From the NCBI GenBank assembly GCA_028705785.1, contig JAQWCT010000032.1:1-14649 (forward strand): a stretch of 14,649 nt of DNA, written 5' to 3'. Positions 12,273-14,649 of this stretch are shown piece after piece. The translations under genes and the position numbers were made by a program. How positions within the stretch are numbered: position 1 is the stretch's first letter; the number at the start of each line of letters is the position of its first letter. The notes beneath the pieces were generated by a model. It was given only the letters and a program-made list of their open reading frames with translations. It was not told the DNA's origin and did not search any database. The stretch comes from Sulfurospirillaceae bacterium (GTDB taxonomy: Bacteria; Campylobacterota; Campylobacteria; Campylobacterales; Sulfurospirillaceae).

Positions 12273-14649
12273 TTATTCTATGTGAATATTCTCAAAGGGA
12301 GTGATAGCTACATCAATAGCATCGCTCACATTAAAGCCTGTTTCGATAATGACATTTTGAAGTTTTGAGGTAATCTTTAAGATAAGTGGTCTCTTACCAG
12401 GATTTTCTCTCACCACTTGATATAAGGCATCCAAACTTGCCATCTCTTCACTCAAATCAAGAATGAGCACTTTAGGATCTTGGGGTATTTCGGTGACTTT
12501 GGTTTCGACTTTTTCTTTTTTGGCATCATTTAAATCCATGATTTTAAGTACGCGTGTTTTGGCAAATTGACCATCATTAGAAACTTCTACTTTGAAACAA
12601 AGCGGTCTATCTAAATCAAGTCGTTCCAATATCTCTAACTGTTTTTCAAAGACCGTTATCTCCATACTTCCATGAAAATCCATTAAACTCACAATGCCAA
12701 ATTTATTGCCTTTTTTACTGATTTTCTCCGTGATGCTTTCGACTTTTCCGATAAAAAGAGCCTTACTACCATCTTCTATCTGGTCTTTTTCACTCGAAAG
12801 CGTATAAGCAATATCTCCGATTTCAGCCCTAAACGCATCGAGTGGATGACCTGAGATGTAAAAGCCTATCGTCTCTTTTTCAAGTTCTAACATGCGTTTG
12901 GCATCGTATTCGCTGACATTGTTGATATTAATTTGCACAGAAGTCATCTCCACAGTGTCGCCAAACAAAGAGTTTTCTGCCATTTTTTTAGCACGGCTAC
13001 ACTCAGCCCCTGCATCAATGATGGATTCAACACCCTCAAAAAGTGCGCGTCTTGTAAAGCCAAAATCATCAAAACTTCCTGATTTGATGAGCGACTCGAT
13101 AACCTTTTTATTCACTTTTGAACTATCAATGCGTGAGATAAAATCACTCATATCAAGAAAAGGTTTCTCCGCCCTAGCCTCAAGGATTTTGCTAATGGCA
13201 GCATTGCCCACACCCTTAATAGCCCCCAAACCAAATAAAATCGCACCTTCACCATCTTCGTCGGCAAAAGCACTAAACTCGACCAAACTTTTTTGGATAC
13301 TTGGAGGTAAAAGTTTGATGCCAAGGCGTTTAACCTCATCGATGTATTTGACGACTTTATCGGTGTTGTCTTGCTCACTTGTTAAAAGAGCTGCCATAAA
13401 TTCTTGTGGATAGTAAGCCTTGAGATACGCCGTTTGAAAGGTAATCATCGCATATGCCGCAGAGTGTGACTTATTAAAACCATATCCCGCAAACTTCTCA
13501 ATCAAATCAAAAAGCGTTGAAGCATTTTGGTAGTTGTAGCCCAGTCCGACAGCTCGCTCGCTAAACTCTTTATTGTATTTTGCCATCTCATCGGCTTTTT
13601 TCTTACCCATCGCACGACGAATAAGGTCAGATTCGCCAAGGCTAAAACCGCCAATGGTTTGAACGATTTGCATAACTTGTTCTTGATAGACGATAACGCC
13701 ATAAGTAGGCTCCAAGATAGGTCGAAGAGGCTCAGTAAATTCATCAAAAAAGTAACTAATCTCTTTTTTACCATGCTTTCTATCGATAAAATCATCTAAC
13801 ATACCTGATTCCATCGGGCCTGGGCGATAGAGTGCAAGGACGGCGACCAAATCTTCAAAGGTGCTAGGTTTCAATCGCTCATTTAAAGATTGCATACCGC
13901 TAGATTCTATCTGGAACAATCCCACGGTATCGCCACTTTGAATGAGGTCATAGACTTTTGGGTCATTTTCATCGAGGGTAATAAAATTAATTTCTTTGTC
14001 ATAACGACGCTTAATGAGTTTAAGCGCATTGTCGAGCACAGTGAGTGTTTTAAGCCCCAAAAAGTCGAACTTGATTAAGTCCACATCTTCAAGGTAATTG
14101 AGCGAATACTGCGTGACCAAATGGTCTTCACCTGAGGGTTGGTAAAGGGGCGTTTTATGCCACAACTCTTCATCGCTGATAACAACACCTGCGGCGTGCA
14201 TACCAGAGTTTCGGTTCAATCCTTCAAGTGCTAAAGCAAATTTCCAAACCCTTTGAATCCTAGGGTCTTTTTCGATAAGTTCTCTCAGTTTCGGCTCTTT
14301 TTGAAAAGCCCCTGGTTTATAGCCCTCTTCGCCTTCAACCCCTTTTCCATTAAGCGTAATGCCTAGTTCATCAGGGATAAGTTTTGCCATAGCATCAGCT
14401 TCGGCGTAAGGAAGTCCTAGAACTCTTGCGACATCTCGGATGACTCCTTTGGCTAAAAGCTTACCAAAAGTGATGACTTGTGCCACATTGTAGCGACCAT
14501 ATTTTTCAACCACATAATCAATAATCTCGCCTCGTCTACTTTGGCAAAAGTCGATATCAATATCGGGCATACTAACGCGTTCAGGGTTGAGAAATCTCTC
14601 AAAAAGTAAATTGTAAGGCATAGGGTCAATGTCGGTGATATTGAGTGAA
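12273..14649 (-). CDS. dnaE: DNA polymerase III alpha subunit DnaE, N-terminal part outside window
   Basis: The C-terminal 791 codons of the replicative polymerase; the PHP domain and the first palm segment lie beyond the right edge. An in-frame ATG at 14621 is internal, because the frame continues upstream as SLNITDIDP. PDIDIDF (14547-14567) carries two of the metal-binding aspartates and IKFDFLGLKT (Asp at 14064-14066) the third. NSGMHAAGVVIS, ALYRPGPMESG, VIVYQEQVMQI and GYGFNKSHSAAYA are the fingers and palm blocks typical of DnaE. Downstream are a helix-hairpin-helix (GLGAIKGVGNAAISKI), an OB fold (around 12640-12770, IGKVESITEKISKKG) and a short C-terminal domain for contact with clamp loader and clamp. 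It ends 12 bases from the terminator hairpin shared with the convergent CBS gene. Nothing suggests damage. Confidence 0.95.
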   Translation of the reverse strand, partial: SLNITDIDPMPYNLLFERFLNPERVSMPDIDIDFCQSRRGEIIDYVVEKYGRYNVAQVITFGKLLAKGVIRDVARVLGLPYAEADAMAKLIPDELGITLNGKGVEGEEGYKPGAFQKEPKLRELIEKDPRIQRVWKFALALEGLNRNSGMHAAGVVISDEELWHKTPLYQPSGEDHLVTQYSLNYLEDVDLIKFDFLGLKTLTVLDNALKLIKRRYDKEINFITLDENDPKVYDLIQSGDTVGLFQIESSGMQSLNERLKPSTFEDLVAVLALYRPGPMESGMLDDFIDRKHGKKEISYFFDEFTEPLRPILEPTYGVIVYQEQVMQIVQTIGGFSLGESDLIRRAMGKKKADEMAKYNKEFSERAVGLGYNYQNASTLFDLIEKFAGYGFNKSHSAAYAMITFQTAYLKAYYPQEFMAALLTSEQDNTDKVVKYIDEVKRLGIKLLPPSIQKSLVEFSAFADEDGEGAILFGLGAIKGVGNAAISKILEARAEKPFLDMSDFISRIDSSKVNKKVIESLIKSGSFDDFGFTRRALFEGVESIIDAGAECSRAKKMAENSLFGDTVEMTSVQININNVSEYDAKRMLELEKETIGFYISGHPLDAFRAEIGDIAYTLSSEKDQIEDGSKALFIGKVESITEKISKKGNKFGIVSLMDFHGSMEITVFEKQLEILERLDLDRPLCFKVEVSNDGQFAKTRVLKIMDLNDAKKEKVETKVTEIPQDPKVLILDLSEEMASLDALYQVVRENPGKRPLILKITSKLQNVIIETGFNVSDAIDVAITPFENIHIE

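Noticed and set aside
12892..13413. 173-codon plus-strand frame inside dnaE
   Set aside because: Lies opposite conserved DnaE sequence and has Leu/Ser-rich shadow composition.
1..14649. Mobile element, prophage or CRISPR array
   Set aside because: No transposase, integrase, terminal inverted repeats, phage structural genes or spaced direct repeats were seen; the iterated palindrome is irregularly spaced and carries no flanking conserved sequence.

Overview
The window is AT-rich, densely packed chromosomal DNA from a campylobacterotal (epsilonproteobacterial) bacterium. It fits a free-living relative of Campylobacter, most likely Sulfurospirillum or close to it. The evidence is a long-form TrmB next to a FlpA-like fibronectin-III lipoprotein and an RluA-family pseudouridine synthase, divergent from rodA (an order I recall from Campylobacter jejuni), and a cytosolic flagellar kinase of the FlgS type. 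The genus is an inference. I see no insertion sequence, phage gene or CRISPR array, and no gene-free stretch above 300 bases.

Layout. 1-2965 is a minus-strand operon read RluA-family pseudouridine synthase > FlpA-like lipoprotein > trmB (3' end outside the window), with a 74-base overlap between the first two genes. Divergent from it is rodA (3024-4130), then a CAT-anticodon tRNA (4173-4249), a small secreted protein of unknown function (4296-4775), and the potassium-uptake pair trkA-trkH (4842-7621), joined by an ATGA overlap. A class-V aminotransferase/cysteine-desulfurase-like gene (7618-8877, minus) meets trkH tail to tail on a shared TTAA. It diverges from flgS through overlapping promoters. 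flgS (8941-9969) starts a second plus-strand operon with a duplicated DUF1538 membrane protein, a PII-like protein and a CBS-pair protein (to 12225). A bidirectional hairpin separates this from dnaE (12273 to beyond the right edge, minus), of which the C-terminal 791 codons are present.

How they work together. The left part is housekeeping: tRNA and rRNA modification, an envelope lipoprotein, and elongation-specific wall synthesis. TrkA/TrkH form a complete K+ uptake system. The most intriguing set is DUF1538-PII-like-CBS: a membrane protein of unknown substrate made of two 257-residue-offset halves, encoded with two small proteins from families that usually bind adenine nucleotides, all translationally tied to a flagellar histidine kinase.

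The most unusual DNA-level signal is a 12-base palindrome, consensus YTTACATGTAAR. Its core TTACATGTA occurs eight times in 14.6 kb, where I estimate well under one by chance. Seven copies lie inside coding sequence, on both sides of the operons, always in one of the two frames that avoid its TAA. It behaves like a highly iterated genomic palindrome rather than an operator.
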